From positions 1 to 64,000 of the forward strand of contig DBRG01000007.1 of assembly GCA_002305545.1 (NCBI GenBank): a stretch of DNA of 64,000 nt, read 5' to 3'. A program made the position numbers and the translations under genes. Positions within the stretch are counted from its first letter, which is position 1. Each line of letters opens with the position of its first letter. The notes beneath the pieces were generated by a model that had not been told where the DNA came from, searched no databases, and worked only from the letters and a program-made list of their open reading frames with translations. Positions 8,026 to 16,540 of this stretch are shown piece after piece. The DNA is from Bacteroidales bacterium UBA1374 (GTDB lineage Bacteria > Bacteroidota > Bacteroidia > Bacteroidales > UBA932).

Positions 8026-8050
8026 TAAAAAAACCCTTATTTAAGGGCTT
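8026..8050 (-). terminator. Terminator downstream of mnmE, supplied by the element end
   Basis: CCCTT (8034-8038) pairs with AAGGG (8043-8047). On the minus strand the stem is followed by seven T. It lies 45 bases after the mnmE stop, on the element side of the junction. Confidence 0.6.
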
Positions 8051-8094
8051 TAAGTAGGTTTATACTTGTTTTGTATTTGGTTATTTTGTGGTGG

Positions 8095-8112
8095 TTACTT
8101 TCCAATACAGAA
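8095..8112 (-). other. Putative attachment site (att) at the mnmE 3' end
   Basis: The minus strand reads TTCTGTATTGGAAAGTAA, encoding the last residues of MnmE and its stop. From memory, this differs at one base from the 18-bp chromosomal site of Salmonella genomic island 1 in trmE. The AT-rich element starts immediately beyond the stop. The gene end is intact, as expected when an element restores the codons it recombines with. The crossover base cannot be fixed without the other junction. Confidence 0.65.
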
Positions 8113-9540
8113 ACGCCCAAAGATCTCTCCCAGGATGTCATCCGGGGTGATCTCACCGGTTATGCTGCCGATATGGTGCAGGGCCTGTCGCAGGTCCGGG
8201 GTGAGCAGATCGGTGCTCAGCCGGGCATCCAGGCCTTCGCGAACGCGTTGCAAGGCTTCTCCGGCAGCACGGAGTTCCTGGTAATGGCGCAGGTTGGTCA
8301 GTATGATGGCGTTACGGTCCAGATCCGGCCGGATTTTAGCTACTAAAGTATTTTTAATATCCTCAATACCAATGTTTTTAGCTGCAGACACCGGCAAGAC
8401 AGAAGTGTTGGATTTGCTTGATGTAACAAATGTGTTACACAGAGTGTTCATAAATCCCGCCAATATAACATCTATGTTACATACCAGGTCAATTTTATTG
8501 ATAATGAACAAGATGTGCTCATTATTAAACGATGCTACCGATTGCAGGCTTTCGGTGTAGGTTTCCGGCCGGGAAGCATCCAGAACAAGCATCAGAACGG
8601 CAGCAGAACGGATGGTTTCCAGTGAACGTTTCACGCCCAGTTTCTCAATATGTTCCTGGGACATTTCATCCACCTCTCCAATATGACGAAGCCCGGCTGT
8701 ATCGATGAACCGGAAGGGGATCCCATCCACCACCAGCACATCTTCTATAGTATCGCGCGTGGTACCGGCCACCGGGGTTACCAACGCCTTTTCCTCGCCC
8801 AGCAAGGCGTTCAGCAGGGTGGATTTCCCGGAGTTCACCAAACCGGCGATGGCCACCGGGACGCCTTTTTTCATGGCATTTCCCATACTGAAAGAATCAC
8901 AGAGTTTGCCGATGCTTTCAAGCAGCGATTCAACCAGGGAACGCAGCTCCTTTTTGTCTGCAAATTCCACATTTTCATCGGAAAAGTCCAGTTCCAGCTC
9001 CATGAGCGAAGCGAGCTCCAGCAAACGTGATCGCAGCGCTGACAGTTCCTGGGAGAAAACGCCCCGCATCTGGTCCATGGCCAGTTTGTGGGAGGTGCGG
9101 TTTTCCGAGGCGATCAGGTCGGCCACAGCCTCGGCCTGAGCAAGATCCATCTTGCCGTTCATGAAAGCACGTTGGGAAAATTCCCCTGGACCGGCCAGTA
9201 CTGCGCCGTTTTCCACCAGGGTGCGCAACAGGGCGTCCTGGATGTACAGTGAACCGTGGCACGAGATTTCCACGCTGTCTTCGCCCGTGTAGGAATGGGG
9301 GGCCCGGAAAACGCTCAGCAACACCTCATCCAGCAGTTCCCCGGACGAATCACGCACATGTCCGAAATAAGTGCGATAACCCTCGCTTTGTGTCAAATCG
9401 GGACAGGCTGCAGAACGGAAGACCCTTCCGGCAACCTCCAGCGCCTGTGGACCGCTCATGCGTATCAGCGCCAAAGCGCCCACGCCGTGCGGTGTAGCCG
9501 GTGCGCAAATGGTGGTAATGAGGGGTTCTGTTGTGCTCAT
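8095..9540 (-). CDS. mnmE: tRNA-modifying GTPase MnmE (TrmE)
   Basis: 481 aa. With MnmG it installs the carboxymethylaminomethyl group on U34 of certain tRNAs. The N-terminal folate-binding domain covers 1-120. The inserted G domain has GLVNSGKS (G1; the more usual form is GxPNxGKS), AGTTRD (G2), DTAGLR (G3) and NKIDL (G4). The C-terminus ends in FCIGK, whose Cys is needed for activity in the family. The gene is full length and intact although its 3' end borders the mobile element. It lies 10 bases downstream of rlmD and is probably co-transcribed with it. Confidence 0.96.
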   Translation of the reverse strand: MSTTEPLITTICAPATPHGVGALALIRMSGPQALEVAGRVFRSAACPDLTQSEGYRTYFGHVRDSSGELLDEVLLSVFRAPHSYTGEDSVEISCHGSLYIQDALLRTLVENGAVLAGPGEFSQRAFMNGKMDLAQAEAVADLIASENRTSHKLAMDQMRGVFSQELSALRSRLLELASLMELELDFSDENVEFADKKELRSLVESLLESIGKLCDSFSMGNAMKKGVPVAIAGLVNSGKSTLLNALLGEEKALVTPVAGTTRDTIEDVLVVDGIPFRFIDTAGLRHIGEVDEMSQEHIEKLGVKRSLETIRSAAVLMLVLDASRPETYTESLQSVASFNNEHILFIINKIDLVCNIDVILAGFMNTLCNTFVTSSKSNTSVLPVSAAKNIGIEDIKNTLVAKIRPDLDRNAIILTNLRHYQELRAAGEALQRVREGLDARLSTDLLTPDLRQALHHIGSITGEITPDDILGEIFGRFCIGK

Positions 9541-9550
9541 GACATGGCGT

Positions 9551-11041
9551 TTATTTTATCTCTGCAACAACAATATTTTCGACATGGTGCGTATGCGGAA
9601 ACATATCTACCGGCTGCACATGGGTGATACGGTACAGACGCTGCAAAAGGGCCAGGTCACGGGCCTGGGTGGCCGGGTTGCAACTCACATAAATGATCTT
9701 TTCCGGGGCCGTTTCCAGCAAAACCTTCAGCACATCTTCGTGCACCCCGGCCCGCGGAGGATCCAGCACCACCACATGGGGATGGCCGCTCGAGGCCACA
9801 AAACCGGCCGTCAGCACATCCTTGATATCTCCGGCAACAAACCGGACATTCTGTATGTTGTTTGCCGAGGCATTCTCCCGCGCATCGTCAACTGCCTCCT
9901 GAACACATTCAACGCCTGTCACGCTGCGGCAGTGCCGTGCCAGGAACAGGGCAATGGTCCCGGTGCCTGTGTATAGGTCATATACGGTTTCATCTCCCTG
10001 AAGATCTGCAAATTCACGGATCTTCAGGTACATGCGGAGCGCCTGGCCGCTATTGGTCTGGTAAAACGACTTGGGGCCGATGCGGAATTGAAGGTCTTCC
10101 ATGGTTTCCAGGATATACGGTTTCCCGGCATAAAGGACCGGCTCCTGGTCAGAGAGGCTGTCGTTGCGCTTGGTATTGATCACGTAATGCAGGGAGGTTA
10201 TCTGGGTGAACTGCTGCAGTAAATGGTCCAGCAGGGCCTTTCGGGCAGCGTCATCCTCTCCGGCGTCCGGGTTATCGTGCGCAAAAACCACTACCAACAT
10301 GACTTCTCCGCTCAGGGTAATGCGGATCATCAGGGTACGCAGGAATCCGGTCTGTTGCCGCAAATCAAAGAAAGAGAGGCCTTTTTCAATGGCATAATCC
10401 CTGATGGCCAGGCGTATGGCGTTGGAAGGTTCTGCCTGCAGGTGGCACTTTTCAATGTCCAGTACCTTGTCAAAACGGCCCCGGATGTGAAAACCCAGGG
10501 CAGGGGCGGGCAGGGGAGGAGCATCTGGAACTTCTGCCGCAAAAGGCCCCGAAACCGCAGAAGCAGAGGCAGTAGCAGCAGCGGCGTCATCATTCTTAAG
10601 AAATTCTTCTGATGGCAGCCATCGGCTATTGGAGAAGGTGAATTCCAGTTTGTTGCGGTAATGTATCGTTTTTTCGGAACCCATAATGGGGCTTACGGCA
10701 GGAAGGTTCAGCTTCCCAATCCTGGTCAATTGGTCAATTACTTGCTGCTGCTTGAATTCCAGCTGCTTTTCGTAGAGAATGGGCTGCCAGCGGCAACCCC
10801 CGCAATCCCCGAAATGGCTGCAAAACGGCCCCAGACGCATGGGTGAAGGCTTCACCAGTTTCAGGATGATGCCTTCCATATAACTTCGTCTCTTGTGTGT
10901 GACCTGAACATCAACAATGTCACCCGGCACGGCCATGGGCACAAAAAGCGCCTTACCGTTTACATGGGCCAGGGAGTTGCCTTCTGCCGCCACAGATTCA
11001 ATACAGATGTCCTCCAGAATTTCCCGGTCTCTTTTTCCCAT
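9551..11041 (-). CDS. rlmD: 23S rRNA (uracil-5)-methyltransferase, RlmD type
   Basis: 496 aa. Methylates a uracil of 23S rRNA using S-adenosylmethionine. An N-terminal TRAM domain (about 5-60) is followed by the iron-sulfur Cys set (C near 74, then CGGC near 80, then a Cys near 200), the SAM-binding YDLYTGTGTIALFLA, DPPRAG, and the catalytic VSCNP loop near 460. An Ala/Pro-rich stretch at about 150-182 interrupts the central domain and looks like a low-complexity insertion. The exact uridine (1939 or 747 equivalent) cannot be told from sequence alone. First gene of a two-gene unit with mnmE. Confidence 0.9.
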   Translation of the reverse strand: MGKRDREILEDICIESVAAEGNSLAHVNGKALFVPMAVPGDIVDVQVTHKRRSYMEGIILKLVKPSPMRLGPFCSHFGDCGGCRWQPILYEKQLEFKQQQVIDQLTRIGKLNLPAVSPIMGSEKTIHYRNKLEFTFSNSRWLPSEEFLKNDDAAAATASASAVSGPFAAEVPDAPPLPAPALGFHIRGRFDKVLDIEKCHLQAEPSNAIRLAIRDYAIEKGLSFFDLRQQTGFLRTLMIRITLSGEVMLVVVFAHDNPDAGEDDAARKALLDHLLQQFTQITSLHYVINTKRNDSLSDQEPVLYAGKPYILETMEDLQFRIGPKSFYQTNSGQALRMYLKIREFADLQGDETVYDLYTGTGTIALFLARHCRSVTGVECVQEAVDDARENASANNIQNVRFVAGDIKDVLTAGFVASSGHPHVVVLDPPRAGVHEDVLKVLLETAPEKIIYVSCNPATQARDLALLQRLYRITHVQPVDMFPHTHHVENIVVAEIK

Positions 11042-11114
11042 ACGGTTCTTTTACAGAAGGCAAAAATGCGAAAAAAAAAGCGTATTTTAGGAGAATAAAT
11101 AAAACAGCCAGACT

Positions 11115-12398
11115 ATGAAAACGGTTTTTAACACCAAATATACATTCAAAATGCTGATAATGAGCGTTTTGTTTGTATCTGGAGCTGTGTTTTCATTACG
11201 GGGCCAGGAGAACACGCTCAGCGTTTCGGGAAAGGTAGTGGATTCAGAAACCAAACGTCCGATGGTTTTTGCCTCGGTAAGTATACAGGATGTGAGCATA
11301 AGCATAGTAACCAACGGAGAAGGTTTCTTTACCCTAAAATTTCCCCGTGCTCATGCAGATAAATCTATAACCATCAGTTATTTAGGATATCACACAACAG
11401 TGATACCCATCAAGCAGTTCATGGAACAGAACAAGCCGCTGGTCGTTGGCCTGATCCAGGCTGCTCTGCCCATACCCATGACCACGGTCAGGCCGCAGGA
11501 TCCGCTTGAATTGTTGCTTGAAGCATTCCGGTGCATAAAGGACAATTACCCCCAGGAACGGATGCAAATGACCGGTTTTTACCGCGAAATGATCCGCAAG
11601 GGCAATACGTATGTCACGCTGTCAGAAGCTGTGATAGATGTGCATAAACCCCCGTATACACCCACATTTGCCGTGGACCAGGTAGGTATTTACAAAGGAC
11701 GCGGAAGCATTGACTGGACACGTATTGATACAGTATTTGTCAAATCCCAGGGCGGAATTCGTTCGGCACTGGAACTGGATGTGGCCAGAAACCTCTTTCT
11801 GGGTGTCAACTTAACAGAGATAGATCAGTTTTACGACTTCAACATAGAAAACCCGGTGCAGATGAATGACCGAATCAATTACGTGGTATCATTCGACCAG
11901 AAACCATATTCGGAGGATATCCTGTTCCGGGGGAAGGTGTATATAGACGTTGAAACCATGGCCATATCGCGCATTGAATTCAATATGAATGTCGAAGACC
12001 GCCCGCATGCAACAGCCATTTTCATTCGCAGGAAACCTGCCGGATTGCGTGCGCAGGTGGAATATGCCGCCTATATGGCACAATACCGTCAATTACCGGA
12101 AGGACAATGGGTATTCGGATATTCCAGGACCGATTTGAAGTTCAACGCAAAGTGGGAACGCAGGCTGTTCAGTCAGAATTATACCATTACCTCTGAAATG
12201 GCCATGACAGAGTACAGCAGAGATTCGTACAAGATTCCACAGGAGAGCCGTGTAAAAACAACAGACATAACCTTGTATAAGGTAGCCGATTTTGAGGATC
12301 CCGGCTTCTGGGAAGATTACAACATTATAGAACCTGAGTCGTCCATAGAAAACGTCATATCCCGTATCATAAGGCAACTCAGGCGCCGGCAGCGTTAA
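11115..12398 (+). CDS. Exported protein with a carboxypeptidase-regulatory-like domain
   Basis: 427 aa. It has a basic N-terminus, a hydrophobic signal segment at about 12-30 and a probable signal peptidase I site before QENTLSV. A CarboxypepD_reg-like beta domain follows (about 36-120, VSGKVVDSETKRPMVFASVSI). The rest (130-427) resembles the periplasmic part of Bacteroidota outer-membrane-associated proteins of unknown function (FYREMIRKGNTYVTLSEAV). There is no beta-barrel C-terminus or TonB-receptor signature. Transcribed alone, divergent from rlmD. Function unknown, probably envelope related. Confidence 0.8.
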   Translation: MKTVFNTKYTFKMLIMSVLFVSGAVFSLRGQENTLSVSGKVVDSETKRPMVFASVSIQDVSISIVTNGEGFFTLKFPRAHADKSITISYLGYHTTVIPIKQFMEQNKPLVVGLIQAALPIPMTTVRPQDPLELLLEAFRCIKDNYPQERMQMTGFYREMIRKGNTYVTLSEAVIDVHKPPYTPTFAVDQVGIYKGRGSIDWTRIDTVFVKSQGGIRSALELDVARNLFLGVNLTEIDQFYDFNIENPVQMNDRINYVVSFDQKPYSEDILFRGKVYIDVETMAISRIEFNMNVEDRPHATAIFIRRKPAGLRAQVEYAAYMAQYRQLPEGQWVFGYSRTDLKFNAKWERRLFSQNYTITSEMAMTEYSRDSYKIPQESRVKTTDITLYKVADFEDPGFWEDYNIIEPESSIENVISRIIRQLRRRQR

Positions 12399-12498
12399 GC
12401 AGGTAAAAACTATATTGCCTGAAGCCAGCAGATGATTATTAAATGCACACAATTTATATTATGTTAAATAGGTTTTTATTCATTAAATATTCCTATAC

Positions 12499-13785
12499 AT
12501 GTTGAACAGCAACATTCCCCTGGCTGAACGCATGCGCCCCTCCTCCTTCAGCCAGTTTGTAGGACAGGAACACCTCGTATCTTCCGAAGCCGTTCTGCGC
12601 AAGATGATTGAAAGCGGCAACCTGGCTTCTTTCATACTCTGGGGTCCTCCCGGTGTCGGGAAAACTACTTTGGCCAGAATCATAGCCCGCGACCTGGAAC
12701 GCACCTTTTACAGCTTGTCTGCAGTCAGTTCCGGTGTCAAGGATGTGCGCGAAGTGATTGAACGTTCACGCTCCGGCAAAATGTTCCAGAAAAACCGCCC
12801 GATACTTTTTATTGACGAGATCCACCGTTTCAGCAAATCCCAGCAGGATGCCCTCCTGGGTGCCGTGGAAGACGGCACCATTGTGCTGATCGGCGCCACA
12901 ACGGAAAATCCTTCCTTTGAAGTGATTGCTCCCCTGCTTTCACGATGCCAGGTATTTGTACTTAAAACTCTATCTGTTAATGATCTGAACACTTTACTTG
13001 AACGGGCGCTGAAAGAAGATGAATACCTCCGTTCGCTGGATATCCGTGTGGAAGAAACCGAAGCCCTCTTCAGGCTTTCCGGAGGAGACGCCCGTAAACT
13101 ATTGAATATTATTGAAATAGTAATTTCAAGCTATGACCAGGGAGAAACAATAGTTTTCAATAACGATCAGGTTCAGAAACGGTTGCAGAAAAATATCGTG
13201 CTCTACGACAAAAACGGAGAACAGCACTATGATATCATCTCGGCTTTTATAAAAAGCATCCGTGGCAGCGATCCCAACGGGGCGGTTTACTGGATGGCCC
13301 GCATGATTGCCGCCGGCGAGGATCCCCTCTTCATAGCCCGCAGGATGGTGATCCTGGCCTCGGAAGACATAGGGCTGGCCAACCCAAATGCCTTTCTCAT
13401 GGCCAATGCCTGTTTCGATGTTGTTCACAAGATCGGGATGCCCGAAGGCCGGATTCCCCTTTCCCAGACAGCCATTTATCTGGCTACAAGCGCCAAAAGC
13501 AACTCGGCTTACAAGGCGATAGAAGATGCCCTGGAAGCGGTCCGCAAGCACGGAGACCTGAGCGTACCACTTCACTTGCGCAACGCCCCTACCGAATTGA
13601 TGAAAGAACTGGGTTATGCCAAAGACTATAAATATGCCCACGATTACGAACACAATTTTGTGGCGCAGGAATTCCTGCCACAGGAGATCAGTGGCAGCTG
13701 CTTTTACAACCCGCAGGATAATCCGCGCGAAAAAGAGATAAGCAGGTTCCTGGAGCGCTGGGGCAGCAAATATTCCGAAGTGTAA
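12499..13785 (+). CDS. rarA: Replication-associated recombination protein A (RarA/MgsA), AAA+ ATPase
   Basis: 428 aa, the usual family length. Walker A GPPGVGKT (about 51-58), Walker B LFIDEIHRF (about 99-107), sensor 1 GATTENPSFE, then the helical MgsA C-terminal tetramerisation domain (GSDPNGAVYWMARMIAAGEDPLFIARR onward in parts). Acts at stalled replication forks, related to clamp loaders. It lies between an exported protein and kdsA with about 100 bases upstream that hold no clear promoter box. Start ATG at 12499 agrees with the family N-terminus (PLAERMRP). Confidence 0.93.
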   Translation: MLNSNIPLAERMRPSSFSQFVGQEHLVSSEAVLRKMIESGNLASFILWGPPGVGKTTLARIIARDLERTFYSLSAVSSGVKDVREVIERSRSGKMFQKNRPILFIDEIHRFSKSQQDALLGAVEDGTIVLIGATTENPSFEVIAPLLSRCQVFVLKTLSVNDLNTLLERALKEDEYLRSLDIRVEETEALFRLSGGDARKLLNIIEIVISSYDQGETIVFNNDQVQKRLQKNIVLYDKNGEQHYDIISAFIKSIRGSDPNGAVYWMARMIAAGEDPLFIARRMVILASEDIGLANPNAFLMANACFDVVHKIGMPEGRIPLSQTAIYLATSAKSNSAYKAIEDALEAVRKHGDLSVPLHLRNAPTELMKELGYAKDYKYAHDYEHNFVAQEFLPQEISGSCFYNPQDNPREKEISRFLERWGSKYSEV

Positions 13786-13797
13786 GAAAAAATTAAC

Positions 13798-13805
13798 TAT
13801 CTTTG
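13798..13805 (+). promoter_or_regulatory. TATCTTTG promoter box directly before kdsA
   Basis: Matches the Bacteroidota TAnnTTTG element. It ends five bases before the kdsA ATG, so the transcript would begin at or next to the start codon (leaderless). No -33 TTTG is seen at 19-21 bases. Confidence 0.4.
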
Positions 13806-13810
13806 ATAGA

Positions 13811-14632
13811 ATGGAAATGAATGGTTTTTTTCTGATAGCCGGCCCATGCGTCATCGAATCTGAAAAGTTGTGCATGGAAGTGGCCGGGAAACTTTGCACC
13901 CTGACGGCCAAATACAAAATTCCCCTGGTTTTTAAGGCTTCCTACCGAAAAGAAAACAGGACAAGGGTGGATTCATTTACGGGTATAGGAGACCACAAGG
14001 GACTGGAAATACTGCAAACTGTACAGAATTATTTCGACATCCGTGTTACAACAGACGTGCACACACCGGATGAAGCCATTATGGCTGCAGAATACGGAAT
14101 AGATATCATACAGATTCCCGCATTCCTCTGCCGTCAGACTTCCCTGCTTAAGGCCGCTGCTCAGACCGGCAGGACCATCAATGTTAAAAAGGGGCAGTTT
14201 CTTGCCCCGGAACAGATGCAGTTTGTTGTGGAAAAACTATTGCAGTTTGGTGCCACAATGGACAAGATCATCCTGACCGAGCGCGGCACTCAGTTTGGTT
14301 ATTCAGACCTGATCTTTGACGTGCGCAGCATTCCCAAAATGAAACGTCTGAACGTTCCTGTGGTTCTGGATGTTACCCATTCCCTTCAGATGCCGAACCA
14401 GGCCTGCGGAGTGACCGGTGGTGACCCCTCAATGATTGCTTCCCTTGCTGCTGCCGGAGTGGCATCCGGGGTGGACGGCATATTCGTTGAAACCCACCCC
14501 AGGCCACAGGATGCCCTCTCTGACGGGAGCAATATGCTTCCACTGGATCAAATGGAATCATTGATCTGCAGGATAATAGCTTTTCGCAAAGCTTACGTCA
14601 AATTTGAAAAAGAAATTCAACAACCTGCCTAA
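13811..14632 (+). CDS. kdsA: 3-deoxy-8-phosphooctulonate synthase (Kdo8P synthase)
   Basis: 273 aa. Condenses PEP with arabinose 5-phosphate, the first committed Kdo step for LPS. Visible are AGPCVIES near the N-terminus, FKASYRKENRTR, TTDVHTP, DVTHSLQ, VETHP and QDALSDG. The Cys in GPC together with the His, Glu and Asp of the last three motifs match the ligand set of the metal-dependent class of the enzyme, so metal dependence is inferred. Two further ATGs follow within 10 bases, so the start is uncertain by a few residues. The stop is immediately followed by the ATG of the NagB/PIG-L fusion, implying co-translation. Confidence 0.95.
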   Translation: MEMNGFFLIAGPCVIESEKLCMEVAGKLCTLTAKYKIPLVFKASYRKENRTRVDSFTGIGDHKGLEILQTVQNYFDIRVTTDVHTPDEAIMAAEYGIDIIQIPAFLCRQTSLLKAAAQTGRTINVKKGQFLAPEQMQFVVEKLLQFGATMDKIILTERGTQFGYSDLIFDVRSIPKMKRLNVPVVLDVTHSLQMPNQACGVTGGDPSMIASLAAAGVASGVDGIFVETHPRPQDALSDGSNMLPLDQMESLICRIIAFRKAYVKFEKEIQQPA

Positions 14633-16540
14633 ATGACACTAAATCACGATCTGAGCAGACGGTATGAAAATCTGCCTGTTTTTATTTATGATGACCAGGT
14701 AGAAGCCTCTATTTACCTGGTAGACAATATCCTTACCCTATTGAGCATGAAAGAATCTCAGGGGAAAAAACTGGTTCTTGGCTTGTCCTCCCGTCCTGCC
14801 ATGATTCCCGTATATGAACTCTTTGCCAATGCTTTTGAGAAAGGCAGAAGCTTTAAAGATGTAGTGATATTTGGTATAAACGAATTTTATCCTCTGTCCA
14901 GGAATGAGATTCAGTCTCATTACCGGTTCCTTCGGGAATACCTGTTTGATGTACTGGATATTCCAGGTAACCAGATCCACTGCCTGGAAGGGGATATTCC
15001 CCGCTCCCAGGTAGCCCGTCACTGTGCCGATTTTGAAAACAAAATCGCCTCATATGGGGGAATAGATGTAATGATCACTTCCGGTATGGGTTCCAATGAA
15101 CCCGGTTCTCCCTACAGTTCCCGTACGCGTTTGATCACCCTTAATACTAATACCCGCATTTCAGCTGCCAGTGAATTCTTCGGGGTGGATTTCGTCCCCA
15201 ATTATTCGCTGACAATGGGAGTGCAAACCATCCTGGAGAGTAAAACCATATACTACCTGGCATGGGGAGAAGGAGAATCAAAAGCAATAAAAGACCTGGT
15301 AGAAGGCAAAGTAGATGAATCACACCCTGCCAGTTTCCTTCAAAACCATCCTCAGACAGAAGTCATTATTGACCGTGCTGCTGCTGCCGAACTCACCCGT
15401 ATATCCACTCCCTGGCTTACCGGCCCCTGTATCTGGAACGAAGCATTAATCCGTAAAGCTGTATTCTGGCTATGCCGCCATCTGGACAAACCAATTTTAA
15501 AACTTACAGCGCGTGATTACAACGACAACGGTATGAGTGACCTGATCACCGAGCGTGGGCCTTTCAGCAAAATCAACATAGACACTTTCAACAGCCTTCA
15601 GCACACCATAACCGGATGGCCGGGAGGCAAACCCAATGCAGACGATACTACACGCCCTGAAAGAGCTCTTCCCTATCCCAAGCGTGTAATAGTGTTCAGC
15701 CCCCACCCCGATGATGATGTCATATCCATGGGAGGGACCGTTGCCCGTCTGTCACAGCAGGGCCACATCCTGCACCTGGCTTACCACACTTCTGGCAATA
15801 TTGCGGTCTTTGACCATGAAGTGACCCGCTTCCTGGACTTTCTGCAGGAAATTTCTCCCGTTTACGGACTGGATCAGGATAAAACCCGTACGATCTTTGA
15901 GCAGGCAAGCAAAGATTTAAGCCAGAAGAAACCGGGCGAACCCGATACGCAGGCCATCCGGAAGGTCAAGGCACTCATTCGCCGCGGTGAAGCGAAGTCG
16001 GCTTGTCAATACCTTGGAATTGAACAGGATAATGTCCATTTTTTAGAGATGCCCTTCTATGAAACCGGAGGTATCAAGAAGAATCCACTGTCGGAACAGG
16101 ACATTGACATCATCTGCAACTTATTTGAAGAGATAAAGCCGCACCAGGTGTTTGCAGCTGGTGATCTGAGCGACCCTCACGGTACACACCGCATCTGCTA
16201 TACCGCCATTCTCAAAGCAATGGAAAAACTCCGCCAGAGACCATGGATGAACGATTGCCGCCTGTGGCTCTACCGTGGTGCCTGGCAGGAATGGGACGTG
16301 GCCGATGTGGATATGGCAGTTCCCCTGAGTCCCGAGGAAGTCATCATAAAGCGTAATGCGATTTTCCGCCACCAGAGCCAGAAAGATCCCGCCATGTTTC
16401 CGGGAAACGATCCCCGGGAATTCTGGAAAAGGGCCGAAGAACGCAACCACAACACCGCTGTGCTATACGACAAACTGGGCATGGCCGAATACCAGGCCAT
16501 TGAAATGTTCAGGTTGTACAGAGAAGGAATGAAGATCTAG
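14633..16540 (+). CDS. NagB-like domain (degenerate) fused to a PIG-L/LmbE deacetylase domain
   Basis: 635 aa, usually annotated glucosamine-6-phosphate deaminase in this phylum. The N-terminal half (about 1-260) has the NagB fold pattern, but the sugar-phosphate loop reads LGLSSRPAM rather than an LxTGSTP form. The catalytic Asp of the MDEY motif is Asn (INEFY, N83), and the VGNDGHIAFNEP loop is cut to GMGSNEP (151-157), removing the Asp and His used by E. coli NagB. The C-terminal half has the PIG-L zinc motif HPDDD (358-362) and DPHGTH. So deaminase activity is unlikely while N-deacetylase activity is plausible. Coupled directly to kdsA. Substrate unknown, perhaps an amino sugar of the envelope. 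Confidence 0.85.
   Translation: MTLNHDLSRRYENLPVFIYDDQVEASIYLVDNILTLLSMKESQGKKLVLGLSSRPAMIPVYELFANAFEKGRSFKDVVIFGINEFYPLSRNEIQSHYRFLREYLFDVLDIPGNQIHCLEGDIPRSQVARHCADFENKIASYGGIDVMITSGMGSNEPGSPYSSRTRLITLNTNTRISAASEFFGVDFVPNYSLTMGVQTILESKTIYYLAWGEGESKAIKDLVEGKVDESHPASFLQNHPQTEVIIDRAAAAELTRISTPWLTGPCIWNEALIRKAVFWLCRHLDKPILKLTARDYNDNGMSDLITERGPFSKINIDTFNSLQHTITGWPGGKPNADDTTRPERALPYPKRVIVFSPHPDDDVISMGGTVARLSQQGHILHLAYHTSGNIAVFDHEVTRFLDFLQEISPVYGLDQDKTRTIFEQASKDLSQKKPGEPDTQAIRKVKALIRRGEAKSACQYLGIEQDNVHFLEMPFYETGGIKKNPLSEQDIDIICNLFEEIKPHQVFAAGDLSDPHGTHRICYTAILKAMEKLRQRPWMNDCRLWLYRGAWQEWDVADVDMAVPLSPEEVIIKRNAIFRHQSQKDPAMFPGNDPREFWKRAEERNHNTAVLYDKLGMAEYQAIEMFRLYREGMKI

Larger units (their letters stand above)
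1..8094. mobile_element. Integrated mobile element in the 3' end of mnmE (left end not identified)
   Basis: The block is AT-rich, carries only minus-strand genes and includes a tyrosine integrase, two or three HTH regulators, a Toprim-like primase and a DUF3987 ATPase. It stops exactly at the mnmE stop codon. Five palindromic tetramers (GATC, CTAG, GGCC, GCGC, CGCG) are completely absent up to 8121. GATC first appears at 8122, inside mnmE. No capsid, portal, relaxase or mating-pair gene is visible. A second copy of the mnmE end sequence was not found, so the left end may be just before the window or much further out. Inference: an integrative mobilizable or satellite-like element with its own replication genes. 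Confidence 0.85.

Noticed and set aside
8294..9976. Several open frames opposite mnmE and rlmD
   Set aside because: They are antisense shadows of well-identified genes, with biased composition and no recognisable motif.
12399..12498. Possible terminator after the carboxypeptidase-regulatory-domain gene
   Set aside because: Only a weak, widely spaced inverted repeat without a T-run.
14633..16540. Frameshift or pseudogene in the NagB half
   Set aside because: The frame is open from end to end and both halves align well; loss of active-site residues looks evolutionary rather than a sequencing error.
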